A stretch of 64,000 nucleotides of DNA from Calycina herbarum (taxonomy: Eukaryota; Ascomycota; Leotiomycetes; Helotiales; Pezizellaceae): contig LLEY01000124.1 of NCBI GenBank assembly GCA_001414485.1, positions 62,001 through 126,000 of the forward strand, in the 5' to 3' direction. How positions within the stretch are numbered: position 1 is the first letter of the stretch; the number at the start of each line of letters is the position of its first letter. A program made the translations under genes and the position numbers. The notes under the pieces were generated by a model that saw nothing but the letters and a program-made list of their open reading frames with translations, was not told the origin of the DNA and searched no databases. Shown here piece by piece: positions 45,990 to 57,518 of this stretch.

Positions 45990-48900
45990 AAAACGAGGCA
46001 GCCTAGGTAAAGACTCTTTCCTAAGCTTATATAAATATAACCTATTAAACCTTAATCTTTCTAGCTTTATAAGAGAAAACTAATTCCTTATAGATACGAC
46101 CCTTAGTATATACGGATACGGTGTTAAGTTACGAGCTTTAATAGATATAGAAGTAAATAGTTTTCTATTCTTAAATCAACCTTTAGCTCTATAACTAGCC
46201 TAATTACTAGGATTATAGATTTAAAAACTACCTTACTCGGTGTCTATTCGTAGATATAATAGTAATATTAAGAGTAAGGTAATATAGTTTATATAGCTAT
46301 ATCTAAACCTAGATAGACGTTATATTTATAACTACTTCTTTATCGTCCTAGATCTCAGATAATAAGACTTAATTATTAGAAATAAATAGTTAAAATACTT
46401 TAAAATTCTCCTTAACCTTACTAAGAATCAACTTATTTAGCTAGCTGAAACTCTACTAACTCCTTACTTTAGAAAGAAGATCTTACTTTCTTTAACTTCT
46501 AGCTAGATCTAGAAGCCTTATTTAAATATATAGTTAGATACGAATCGAAGAGATTATACTCTCTATTAAGACGAAAAACAACAGAAGAGTAGTAAACTCT
46601 TAGCTAAGTTATTACTATTATCTACGACTCTAACTTCTAATAATTCTATATCTAACTCTAGTTTAAATCCTCTCTAATCTATAAGTATAGCCTAGATAGA
46701 TTAGACTATATACTTATTTATTAGTAAGATAAGTATAAATGCTTTATATTTTAATATAAAACGGCTTAATACTAAATCTTTTATAACTAGTATCTACGAA
46801 TTAGATTAGATTATTAAAGAGAAGTTAGCTCTATCTATAAATAACGCTAAGACTATAGATCTAATATAGTCTCGACTTCTTAAATATTATTCGTTATACT
46901 AAGATATATTTTCTAAGACAGCTTTAGATAAACTCTCTTCTTACTATAAATATAATTATAAAATCACTTTAAATAAACTACTTTCTACCTTCTACTCCTC
47001 TCTATATTAACAGTTAACTATAAAGTTATAAGCGACGAAAGAGTACCTTATTAATAATTTAAATAAAGGATTTATTATTAATAGTAATAGTTCTTTCGCC
47101 TTACTAGTACTCTTTATTAAAAAGCCTAATAGTAATAAGCTATAGTTCTATATCGATTATTAGAAGCTTAATACTCTTATCTAAAAAGACCTCTACTCGA
47201 TTCCTTATATTAACGAACTACTTTTAAGAATAAGGAAAGCTAAGATCTTTACTAAGTTAAATATATAATAAGCCTTTTACTATATCTAAATAGACTCTAA
47301 CTTAGAAGAGATAACTATGTTTAAGACTAGATATAGAATATATAAATATAAGATTCTTCCTTTTAGACTCTATAATAGACCCGCTATCTACTAACGTTAT
47401 ATAAACAACGTCTTAATCGAATATCTAGATAACTTCTATATTACTTACCTAGATAATATATTAATTTATTTAGATAGTATTAAAGAATATAAGAAACAAG
47501 TTAGAAAGGTTCTAAATCAGCTCTAAGAAGTAGAACTTTAAGTAGATATTAAGAAAAGCAAATTTAGTATTACTTAAGTTAAATATCTCGGTTATATATT
47601 AACTACGAAAGGACTCGAAGTAGACTCTAAGAAAGTAGAACCTTTATATAACTAGGCTTAACCTAGTACTATAATAGATATAAAGTCCTATCTAGGCTTT
47701 TATAGTTTCTATAGATAATTTATTAAGAACTTTAGTAAAATCGTAAAACCTTTAACTACTATAACACGCTCTTTAGAGCTGTTTTAGTAGATACTCGAAT
47801 ACGAGAAAGCTTTTAAAGAATTATAGACCTAGCTACTCTTAGTTTAAGCTTTATACTACTTCGACCTCGAACTTAATACAAAGCTAGAGATAGACTCTTC
47901 TAATAGAGTAATAGTAGGTATATTCTTCTAATAACACAGTGATTAGTAGTATTCTATAGGTTTTTACTCCTACGTCTTAGTCAGCTAGGAAGTGAATTAG
48001 GAAATCTATAATAAGGAATTATTTATAATTATTAAAGCGTTTAAGAAGTAGAGGCTTAAACTTATATTATATTAGAGCTATATCGACGTATATTTAGACT
48101 ATAGATCCTTAGAATACTTTATAATAACTAAGCTACTTATAGCTAAGTAAGTATAATAGATAGAATTCCTTTCTAACTTTAATTTCTAGATCTAATTTAC
48201 GTTTAAAAAGGTAAATTAAAAGGTAAATATTCTAACTAGATACGAGTAAGATATTAAAATATAAGATTAAGTTAAGTTAGATAGCTACTTATATACTCTT
48301 TTTAGACCTATTAGATTAGACCTCTAAATTAATATCGACCTTACTTAGACCTTTTTATAAAAATAAGTAATATCTATTAGTATAATTTAGCTAGATATTA
48401 TACTAGAATCTAGGTTAGATCTAATTTAGAGGCTAAAGGTAGATAATATATAATCCTTCTAAGAAGAGCGTAGCTAGCTTAAGAACAGTTATACTATCTC
48501 GCTAGATAATTTACTTCTATTTAGAAGACGGCTTTATATCTAAAGAAATACTAAACTCTATATAAATCTAATCTAAGAAGTCTATAACTAAGTATCTAGT
48601 ACTTACCTAAGTACTTAAAAGATATACTAGTTATTAGCTCTTATCTACTACTAGATTAGTATAGGTTTAGACTATAAAATATACATAGCTAACTACTAAG
48701 CGTATAAATACTCTTATCCTCGACAGACTAAAAAGTAAGAGTTTCTTTACCTACTACTAGTTCCCGATTACTTAATATAACATTTATATATAGATTTTAA
48801 GTCCTTTCTAAAAGACAAACATAGATATAATACTATACTAGTATTTATCGACTACCTTAGAAAGGATTTAGTATCTATTCTCTACTATTCTATAACTAAC

Positions 48901-49990
48901 GCTAGAGGATTAGCTTAACTTTTCATATAATAGATCTATTATTTTAGATACTATTCTAAATCGATTATATCTGATAGAGGACCTTAATTCGTCTTAGCTT
49001 TTTAGATAGAATTCTGTCGTATTATTAGTATTAAGCTTAAGCTCTTTATAGCTTACTATAAATAAATAGATAGTTAGATAAAGATTATAAACCGATATAT
49101 TAATTAGAGGCTAAGGCCTTTTATAACCTACTATTAGAATAATTAAAGCGAGTTAATCTCTCTAATAAACTAAGTATAAATAACTCTTTTATACTTCTTA
49201 ATTAGTATAACCTCTTATTAGCTTAAGTTTAGACTCGATTTAAGAACCTTATAAAACTAGAATATCTTAAAGACTTCTATTCTCTAAGAACGATTAAATT
49301 ATAATAAGGTAATTAAAATAGCCCGACGTATATACTCGGCCTAGAACGTAGCTAAAGATAATATAACTAAAGCCTAGTAGAGAATATAAGATAGTATAAA
49401 TTAATACTAAAGAGCTATTAACTAAGATATTAGTAATAAAGTCTACTTATTAACTAGGAATCTTAAGATAAATTAACCTAGCTAAAAGCTAGCTAAATAG
49501 TAGATAAGACTCTTTAAAATACTAGAATATATAAGACACTCTTATAAGCTAAAGCTCTTAAAAGGATTATTAATTTATAACGTTTTTACTATAAACGTAC
49601 TATTCAAAGATCTAAATACCTCTCTACCTAAATAGGAAGCCCTAGAGCTACCTTTAGAGATTATTTAGAGTATATAAGAATAGGAAGTTTAAGAGATTCT
49701 TACTAGTAGACTTTTTAAGAGATAACTATAGTATTAAGTAAAATAGGTTAGCTACGATTTAGACTCGACTTAGTATTCTACCGATGATTTTCAAGGTTTA
49801 CTATATCGATTAAGAGACTTCTATATTAGATACCTAGAGTAACCGAGACTACTCTAACTTCTCTCTAAATAGATACGTATATAGAAAATAGATAAGAATA
49901 AGTAAAGAGTTTATTATTTAACTAAACAACTCTTAAGAATATCTACTAATTCTAGTAACCCCCGAGTAACTTAAAATTAACAAAGTAGAA
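45990..49990 (+). pseudogene. Element D pol relic with chromodomain
   Basis: RT at about 46850-47720 (LFIKKPNSNKL, FYIDY, TYLDNILIYLDS), RNase H about 47800-48150 (DYRSLEYFITTK), integrase about 48480-49480 (DRGP near 48976), and an integrase end plus chromodomain at about 49440-49900 (KSVYDLDST-like region, then RLRDFYIRYLE). In-frame stops throughout. Confidence 0.78.
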
Positions 49991-50004
49991 GAATAAGAAG
50001 ATAA

Positions 50005-50600
50005 TACCGAGTCGCTACTAAATAGGATCTAAAGCTTAACCTCCTCTACTCTAGCTACTCTATTAGCTAGCTATATAGCAGTAGCCTTAGCCTTCTTCTT
50101 ATTATCCTTGTTCTTATAATTCTCCTCCTCGCTATTCTCTCTACTAAAAGGGATCTGAACTAGCTCGTTCTTAAAAGCCCTCTCTACCTCCGTATACTTA
50201 CGCTTCTTACTTCGACGACTACCTATAACAGAAGAAGTAGAAGAGACTCGTAAACTCTTTAGATAAGCCTCGAAGAGGTTCTAAATCTAGACCTATATAG
50301 TATTACTAGTCTATTAGAATATTAGTCTAAATCACCTCTATAACTATACTAACTAAGGAAGGAATACTTATAGTAACCTCGACGCGAAGCGCTCGAGTCT
50401 TCTTAAGAAGCGTATACTACAACTTCGTTATAGTCTTAGGTACCTCTATAGTAGCAACGACTATAATCTTATTAATAGCTTTAGCAGCCTTCTTAATTAT
50501 AACCAGGCTTTCTAAGAGCTATAAGATAGTAAACTCCTTCTCTATAAACTAGGGCAACTATAATAGTTAGTATAGGTTTAGACTTGGTTTAGACTTAGGA
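50005..50600 (-). other. Coding-like frame antisense to pol in element D
   Basis: On the minus strand, 50280 down to 50077 is open for 68 codons in a region otherwise saturated with stops. It reads as a charged protein (SRRSKKRKYTEVERAFKNEL, IPFSRENSEEENYKNK). One TAG later it continues (LANRVARVEE). Upstream, the same strand holds FIEKEFTILQLLESLVIIKK and VPKTITKL. No start codon survives. Position, just past the pol chromodomain, matches the antisense frame of elements A and C, but the sequence is different. Confidence 0.45.
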
Positions 50601-51438
50601 CTACTTACTAGGATATAACAGCGTTCTACCTAATATAATACTTATACTTCTTAGATATGTCTTTTATAAAGATATATTCGTACTCTCTGTCTCTAGCTTT
50701 TGCTTAAAAACACCGAACGTAGTAGACGCGGTAGGTATCTAGAAGAGTACTAGTAGAGTAAGAAAGAGGTATTTTACTATATAAACTGATTAGTACTCTA
50801 AGTTAGCTCTAACTCTAAAGGTGAAGACTTACGCTATACGTGTATATATATATATCTAAAGACGTTAGCGTAGAAAGATATACCTAATCGAAGGCTATTC
50901 TTATAGTTTAATTTATTATTATTCGTTAGAAAGAAAAGAGGAAAAGAAATCAGAATCGAGAGCGAGTTAGCTACTAATATATAACGGATAATAATAGCTA
51001 GTATATTATAATTATTATTTATTACTATTATTATAAACGGTAATAGCGAATAAACTATAAATACTACTATAGCCTACCGACTTCTACTAGATAGCTAATT
51101 AGATCTCCTCCTTTCGTTTATCGCTATTATTATATAAAAGACGACTAATAAACTACGATTTAAACTATAAACGACAATACTACCGCTTATAGACACCGCT
51201 TACCGATATTATACCGATACTACGCCGATAATACGAAGCCTCGAGGACGAGTCTTTTTAAGAAGAGAGAATATAATAGAACTATTAGGAATTAATTAGAA
51301 TAATCGGAATTAGAATTACCGAGTCTACGTGTTAAATAGGATATAATACAGATGTTGTTTTAGGATTTAGAATAGCTAGATAGCTTCTAGACTTACTATT
51401 ATCTAAATCTCTTATAAATAGCTATTTTCTCTTTATTA

Positions 51439-51461
51439 GAAAAGACTAATTTAGTCTTTTC
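51439..51461. repeat. Perfect short hairpin
   Basis: gaaaagactaa-t-ttagtcttttc: 11-bp arms and a one-base centre. It lies between the right end of element D and the first readable part of element F, perhaps at an element boundary. Confidence 0.5.
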
Positions 51462-51479
51462 CTTCGTATTAGAGCCTAG

Positions 51480-51993
51480 TATTCGGATATGTTATTCTAT
51501 CGAACGTACTTCTATATACCTCTTTTATAGTAGTATCTGTTTCGTACTATTATAATATTAACTTAGAAGTAGAAATAGATCTAGAAAAGATTAAAGTAAT
51601 TCTTAAATAGGAAGTATCTATAATAGTTAAAGCTATACAAAGTTTCCTTAGCTTTACTAACTTCTACTAAAACTTTATTAAAGACTATTCTAATATTATA
51701 AGACCTCTTATAGAACTTACTTATAAGAAATATATATTTATATAGATAAACGAATATTAAAACGTCTTTAAACAACTTAAGTATATATTTACTATAGCTC
51801 TAGCTCTTATACGTTTTAACTATAAAAGATAAATAATTATAGAAATAGACTCTTCTAGCTAGTATATTAGTAGCGTGCTTATATAATATAATAGCAAAGG
51901 ACTCTTATATCTTTATACTTTCTTTTTAAAGAAGAACTTATCTACTAAGTATAATTATAAAATCTACGATAAAGAGATACTAGCTATTATATA
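51480..51993 (+). mobile_element. Element F, left part (RT/RNase H relic)
   Basis: Plus-strand frame with the RT-RNase H junction of a Gypsy pol: QSFLSFTNFY-like, DYSNIIRPLIELTYKK, IIIEIDSS, and IYDKEILAII at the end. The frame is cut by the insertion of element E and resumes at 57519. The 5' half of this element is missing. Confidence 0.75.
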
Positions 51994-52235
51994 TGTCAAG
52001 GGTTACACTCGTAGAGTAAGTCTTAGAGTACTCTAGCGACGTATTTACGTGGCCTCGCTTAGCAACGTATAGACGTGATAGAACCTTCGAGAGTACTCTT
52101 GGCAGAACCCTCTAGAATAAGCTGACTAAGTATATAAGTTAACAAGGACTCTAGCTTAGAAAGGATAATCGAATCTTCTTATATATAGACAGCCTCTATA
52201 GTTTAATTTATTAGTACCTACTATAAGCTCTAATA
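51994..52235 (+). repeat. Element E 5' LTR
   Basis: 242 bp, starts tgtcaagggtta and ends agctctaata (TG...AA, from TG...CA after mutation). It ends immediately before ttagattcgattc, which is a possible mutated primer binding site. Confidence 0.9.
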
Positions 52236-52259
52236 TTAGATTCGATTCTAAAAACAATA

Positions 52260-52470
52260 GGCCTTTATAGTAATACTAGAACATATTAGGCTATTTTAGT
52301 AATACTAGAATATAACAGGCTTTTATAGTAACACTAGAATATATCGGGCTATTTTAGTAATACTAGAACTTAAGAGCCTTTATAGTAATACTAGAACATA
52401 TTAAGCTATTTTAGTAACACTAGAACACATCGGGCCTTTATAGCAACACTAGAACTTATAGGCTATTTCA
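52260..52470 (+). repeat. 29-bp tandem repeat array in element E leader
   Basis: Seven to eight degenerate units of about 29 bp alternate between ggcctttatagtaatactag and ggctattttagtaatactag types, directly after the 5' LTR and before gag. The two-unit alternation suggests duplication of a 58-bp dimer. Confidence 0.75.
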
Positions 52471-52499
52471 CAGCATTTATAGAACTTATAGATAATAGA

Positions 52500-53660
52500 A
52501 GAACTATAAGAAGGCGGTATACCGAATCAGCTACCTGCCTAGTTCCTATAGTATATTTAAGAGCAGTAGAATTAGTTAATATCTACCTAAGAGGACGATC
52601 GTCTACGGATTATAAACAAGTAAAAGAAGGATAAGGAAGCTTACTTATAGATGGTCTATAATAATAATAAACCTAGGAAATCTCTTCCTCTACTACTAGA
52701 ATACTATAGAGACTCTGATAAGCTAGAAGCTTAGTTATAACAGGTATAAGCTAAAATCGAAGTCGACTACTATAGATATACTAAATATATTAAGTTTTAA
52801 GCACTTAATAGATCCTTATAGGGCAAGGCGCTCCGTAGAATAGAAGTATAGGTATAGGAATAGGGCAAGCTAGAACTAGCTAGTAGTAGTAACTTCTTAG
52901 ATCGGGTCGAGTTCGTTTTTAGAGACCTATAAGCTAAGGAAAGAGCGTAACAAAAGCTAGAATCCTTCTGCTAAGGCTTAAGACTATTCTTAGAGGTCTT
53001 TATAGAATAGCAAGCCCTGCTTATAGAGTCTAGAGGAGGATCTTAGCTAGACAACGTAAAGAAGGTATCTCTTAACCGAATCCTTAGCAACGAGTTAGTT
53101 AAGGCAATAATCACAGTTCCTTCTTAACCTAACTTCGAGTCCTACTACTCTATTATCAAGGAAACGGACGACCGCTTAAGAGCGTATAAAGCCTGAATAT
53201 ACTAGCCTAGGAATCAGCTAAACCTAGGAATACTATAGACCTCTTAGAAACAACTTACGGATACTATATAGTAGAGAATAGATAATAAAATTACTAATAG
53301 ACCGAAAGTCACTAGTAAAGCGTCTGTGAAGAATATAGACTAGGAACTAGCACCTGCTAAAGTCTTAACAACTAGTACTAAGCGTACTAAATAGGTGTCC
53401 TAGGAAGAACGAAGCAACCGTGCCTATACTAGTCGCTGTCTTCGCTACGGAGCTACTGGTTATTTTGTTTAAGAATGTCTATATAGACTACTAAGGCGAC
53501 CTGTTACAGCGGATTCGGTCTGTAAACAGAAGACAGAGGTTAAGGAAGTAGCGTTAGAATTAGAAGAAGAAGACGGTAATATCTCCTCGGATTCGGAAAA
53601 CTAGTAGCTCCTATTAGAAAGCGTAGGCAGAGGCGACGAAGGGAGTTGTTAGCAATAGAT
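52500..53660 (+). pseudogene. Element E gag relic
   Basis: Plus-strand gag with retained frame, TAG stops at former Gln codons, and a CCHC-like knuckle near 53440-53490 (LRYGATGYFVQEC, partly mutated). Confidence 0.7.
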
Positions 53661-56600
53661 ACTTAGAGACAGTTTAAGTAAGAATATATAGACGAAAAAC
53701 CTCTTCTTATATCGGCTTTAGTAAATAAGGTAGCTACTTTATAAGCCTTAGTAGATTCAGGGTATTTAGTCTATAGAATTGTTTTAGAACGTTTTATCTG
53801 TTATTATTAGCTCTCTTATATATAAATTATACTAAGGCATTTATAGTTAGTAGAAGGAGTATTAGAGGATACTATATCCTAAGTAGTATCTTTTAGTATA
53901 GATATTAGAGGCTACTAGCAGAAACGGGTTTATACTTATATAGTCTCTAAGATCGAGGGCTATAAGATAATTCTAGGAAAATCTTAGTTAAGGAGAGAGC
54001 GAGCTTTACTTAACGCTGCTAAGGGATACTTGCTCTTCTAAGACTCTAGGTTAGAAGTTTATAGTAAGCTAGAAAAGTCTTACTCTTATAAGTAAGTAAG
54101 CGCAGCTGTCTTCTACTTTCTTATAGATTATAAACGTAAGCTATAAGTTTTCTTAGCTAGCCTCGTAGACATTAGTAAAGCGTTAGCAGAGAAGAAGTAT
54201 ATAGACCCGTAGACAAAGCTACCTAGCTGGATTAGTCTAGAATTCTACCTAGCTTTCGACAGAGAGGAAGTAAACAAGTTACTAGTACATCGACAAGGAA
54301 TTAATCATAGTATTAAGCTTTTATAGACGAACAGCGGATTAGAGGAGACAGTCCTATAGGGACCACTCTATAATATGTTATAGAACGAGCTATTAGTGCT
54401 CTGTAAAACCCTAACAGAGCTACTAGATAAGGAATTTATTCGAGTAAGCAACTCTCTAACAGCTGCGCTAGTACTCTTCGTATAGAAGCTAGGAGGGAGC
54501 CTACGGTTCTATTATAACTACTAGGTACTAATAAGTTAACCTATAAGAACCGCTATCTATTACTCTTAATCTAAGAGATACTTAACTAGATCGGAAAAGT
54601 AAAGTAATTTATAAAAATAGATGTTATTACTACGTTTTATAAGATATAAATTAAGAAAGAAGACGAGTGGAAAACGGCTTTCTAGACACGCTTTAGGCTT
54701 TTTAAATAGCTTATTACTCTCTTTAGACTTATAAATACTCTAAGTACTTTCTAGCGGTATATTAATTATACGCTTTAAGAGTTCTTAGACGACTTTGTCT
54801 TAGTATACGTCGACGATGTCTTAGTCTTTATAGACGGCACCTATAAACAGTACCGCGAGCATGTCTATAAAGTAATACAAAAGCTTTAAGATACTAGGCT
54901 ATAACTAGATATTAATAAGTATGAATTTAAAGTATAGTCTATAAAGTACCTTAGGTTTATTATAGAAGCAGAGAAAGGTTTATAGATAGACTTAGCTAAA
55001 ATATAGGCTATTATAGATTAGAAAGCACTAATAACAGTAAAGAGCGCCCTCGGCTTCCTAGGATTTATAAACTTCTATCAACGGTTTATTAAGAACTTTT
55101 TACAGATTATAGCTCCTCTCTATAGACTCGTTAAAAAGGATATATCCTTCTAATAGATAGACGAAGCGAATAGAGCCTTTAAACGGTTAAAGCAGGCCTT
55201 TACAGAGGCCCTAGTACTAGCTCAGTTTAACTTAGACTACGAGACGGTCCTAGAAACAGACTTCTCTAGATATTACTTAGGAGGCGTGCTCTCTTAAGTA
55301 AAAAATAGCGTCTTATAGCCCGTAGCCTTCTTCTTAAAAAAGCACGCACCTGCTAAATATAATTATCTAATATATAATAAAGAGTTATTAGCTATTATTC
55401 GTTGTCTTAAGAAATAGAAAGCGGAGTTAAAAAGTATTAGATAGTTTATAGTACTTATAGATTATAAGAATCTTAAGTACTTTATAACGGTCTATAAACT
55501 GTCTAAAAGACAAATGCGGTAGTAGTTAATACTTAGTAAGTTTAACCTAATAATCTAATACTACCTAGGTAAAGAGAGAGGACTACTAGATATATTAATA
55601 AGAAGGGACTAGGACCTCCTAGAGAAGGGAGATAAACGCCTTAATTATAGAATAGTATAATTAATTCTAGACAGAATGATTTAAGGAAATACTATATAGC
55701 TAGTACTAGTATTAGTAAACGGGAGGAATTAAGTAAGCGACGTAGCGACGTAGCAAGCGTTTATAGACTAACTACGGAACCTCTAGGAAGAGGGAAAGGT
55801 ATAGGATAAGGACTTTAGGCGTCTTATAGACACTGTCTACTAAGGAGATAGAGTGTTTCTAACAGACCTCGCTTCTCTAGTCAAAGCCTCTGTCTCTAAC
55901 TACTTAGTAGATAAGAACGGTGATTTACAGTTTAGAGGTAGACTATAGGTCCTTAACTATAAGCTACTATAGACAGCAATTATATAGAAACTCTATAATT
56001 CTACACTTACGAGCTATCCTAGTAAGAATAAGACAATTATAGTAGTCTTAAGAGAGTTCTTCTAGCTAAACCTATAGACTATAGTTAAGTAGTTTATCTG
56101 TAACTATAGAGTTTATAGATATACTAAGGTCTAGAGAGATTGTAAACAAGGCCTGCTTCGTCTGTTACTAATTCCTGAATAGTAATAGCAGGAGATCTCT
56201 ATCGACTTTATTAGACTACTACTTATAAGTAAAGGCTCTGATATAATAGTAGTGTTTATAGACAGTTTAAGTAAAGGGGTACTCCTTATAGCTTATAACT
56301 CGACTATATTATTAGAGGAATTTACTCGCTTATTTATTACTATATACTATAGCTTACATAGACTACTAAGAGCAATAGTATCTAATAGAGGCCTGTAATT
56401 CATTAGACAAGTATAGAAGACGCTTTATAACTTCTTATAGATTAAACGACGGATCTCTATAGCCTTCTATCTATAAACTGACGGGTTAACGGAATAGGTA
56501 AATGCTAAAGTCGAGACGCTTCTACAGTAGTAGATTAATATAGCTTAGGACAACTAGGCCGACTAGCTACCAGTAGTATAGCTAGCTTTTAATAGACGGG

Positions 56601-57267
56601 ATTTAATATTAACAGGTATAAGCCTCTTCTAACTTAGCCACGGCTATCTGTTATAGACTATCGACCTCTTAATAGACGTCGTAGTACCTGTAAACATAAA
56701 AACACTAATTTAAAAGAGCAAAGCAATAGTAGCAAAGATTAAGGCTATTATAGAATAGGTATAATCATTAATAGTAAGAGTATAATAAGACTAGGAGACT
56801 TAAGTAAATCGTTTACAGAATACTACTTCTACGTATAAGGTTAGAGATAAGGTTTACTTAAGCTTATAGAATATATAGACAGACAGGGCTAGTAAGAAAC
56901 TAGACGCTTGATCCGCTAAGTTTATAGTTATCGAGGTTATTAGCCTATCTATATATAGGCTAGACACTCTGCCTAGTATCTACAATGTCTTTAATATAGA
57001 CTTATTAAGGCTAGTAGCTATAGACCCGCTGTCTAGTTAAATTACAGACGATAATCAACTACCTATAATATTAGTAGACGATACTATAAAATAGCAAGTT
57101 AAAAGAATACTAGGTTAACAGCAAAAGAAGCTCCTAGGGAAAGGCTCTCGTACTCGACTCGAGTATAAGATGAAATAGACAGGATACGCAAATCTAATAT
57201 AGAAACCTGCTACTAAGTTAGAGGACATAGTAGCTCTAGACACCTACTTTTAAGAGTAGGGAGAGAG
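53661..57267 (+). pseudogene. Element E pol relic
   Basis: RT with LVYVDDVLVFIDG-type catalytic segment at about 54800-54835, RNase H (ETDFSRYYLGGVLS), integrase zinc-binding and core (about 56000-56600, IDFIRLLLI, SNRGL), and an integrase end VRDKVYLSL near 56845. No chromodomain was recognised. Interrupted mainly by TAG. Confidence 0.75.
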
Positions 57268-57271
57268 GTAA
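57252..57271 (+). other. Element E polypurine tract
   Basis: agagtagggagagaggta-type purine-rich stretch ends at the first base of the 3' LTR, the standard place for plus-strand DNA priming. Confidence 0.6.
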
Positions 57272-57513
57272 TATCAAGGGTTATACCCGTAGAGTAAGTC
57301 TTAGAGTACTCTAGCGACGTATTCACGTGGCCTCGCTTAGCAACGTATAGACGTGACAGAACCTTCGAGAGTACTCTTAGTAGAACTCTCTAGAATAAGC
57401 TAACTAAGTATATAAGTTGGCAAGGACTCTAGCTTAGAAAGGATAATCGAATCTTCTTATATATAGACAGCCTCTATAGTTCAATTTATTAGCACTTGCT
57501 ACAAGCTCTAATA
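57272..57513 (+). repeat. Element E 3' LTR
   Basis: 242 bp; pairs with 51994-52235. Differences are transitions in both directions (for example gtatttacg/gtattcacg and cttggcagaacc/cttagtagaact), so each copy was mutated on its own. Confidence 0.9.
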
Positions 57514-57518
57514 ATATA

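Larger units (their letters stand above)
45240..51300 (+). mobile_element. Element D: Ty3/Gypsy chromovirus-type relic
   Basis: Plus-strand gag with a mutated CCHC knuckle, protease, RT, RNase H, integrase and chromodomain in the standard order. The right end (about 50830-51300) may be its LTR, but I found no matching left LTR, so it is probably truncated where it meets element B. The stretch between pol and the possible LTR holds an antisense coding-like frame. All frames carry RIP-type stops. Confidence 0.72.
51994..57513 (+). mobile_element. Element E: complete Ty3/Gypsy-like LTR retrotransposon nested in element F
   Basis: Identical-length 242-bp LTRs (51994-52235 and 57272-57513) and a perfect ATATA duplication (51989-51993 and 57514-57518) define the insert. 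Plus-strand gag (52500-53650), protease, RT (about 54350-55150, catalytic VDDV intact near 54809-54820), RNase H and integrase follow. Stops in frame are almost all TAG, as expected if Gln CAG codons were hit; the frame itself is kept over most of pol. The two LTRs differ only by transitions, about a dozen. It is the least decayed long element here, but still not functional. Confidence 0.9.

Noticed and set aside
51581..51775. A 64-codon minus-strand frame inside the repeat island
   Set aside because: It is the antisense shadow of the element F RT/RNase H relic and reads as low-complexity Tyr/Lys/Phe text.
52260..52470. CRISPR-like array of 29-bp repeats
   Set aside because: There are no spacers between units; it is a plain tandem array inside a retrotransposon leader in a eukaryotic genome.
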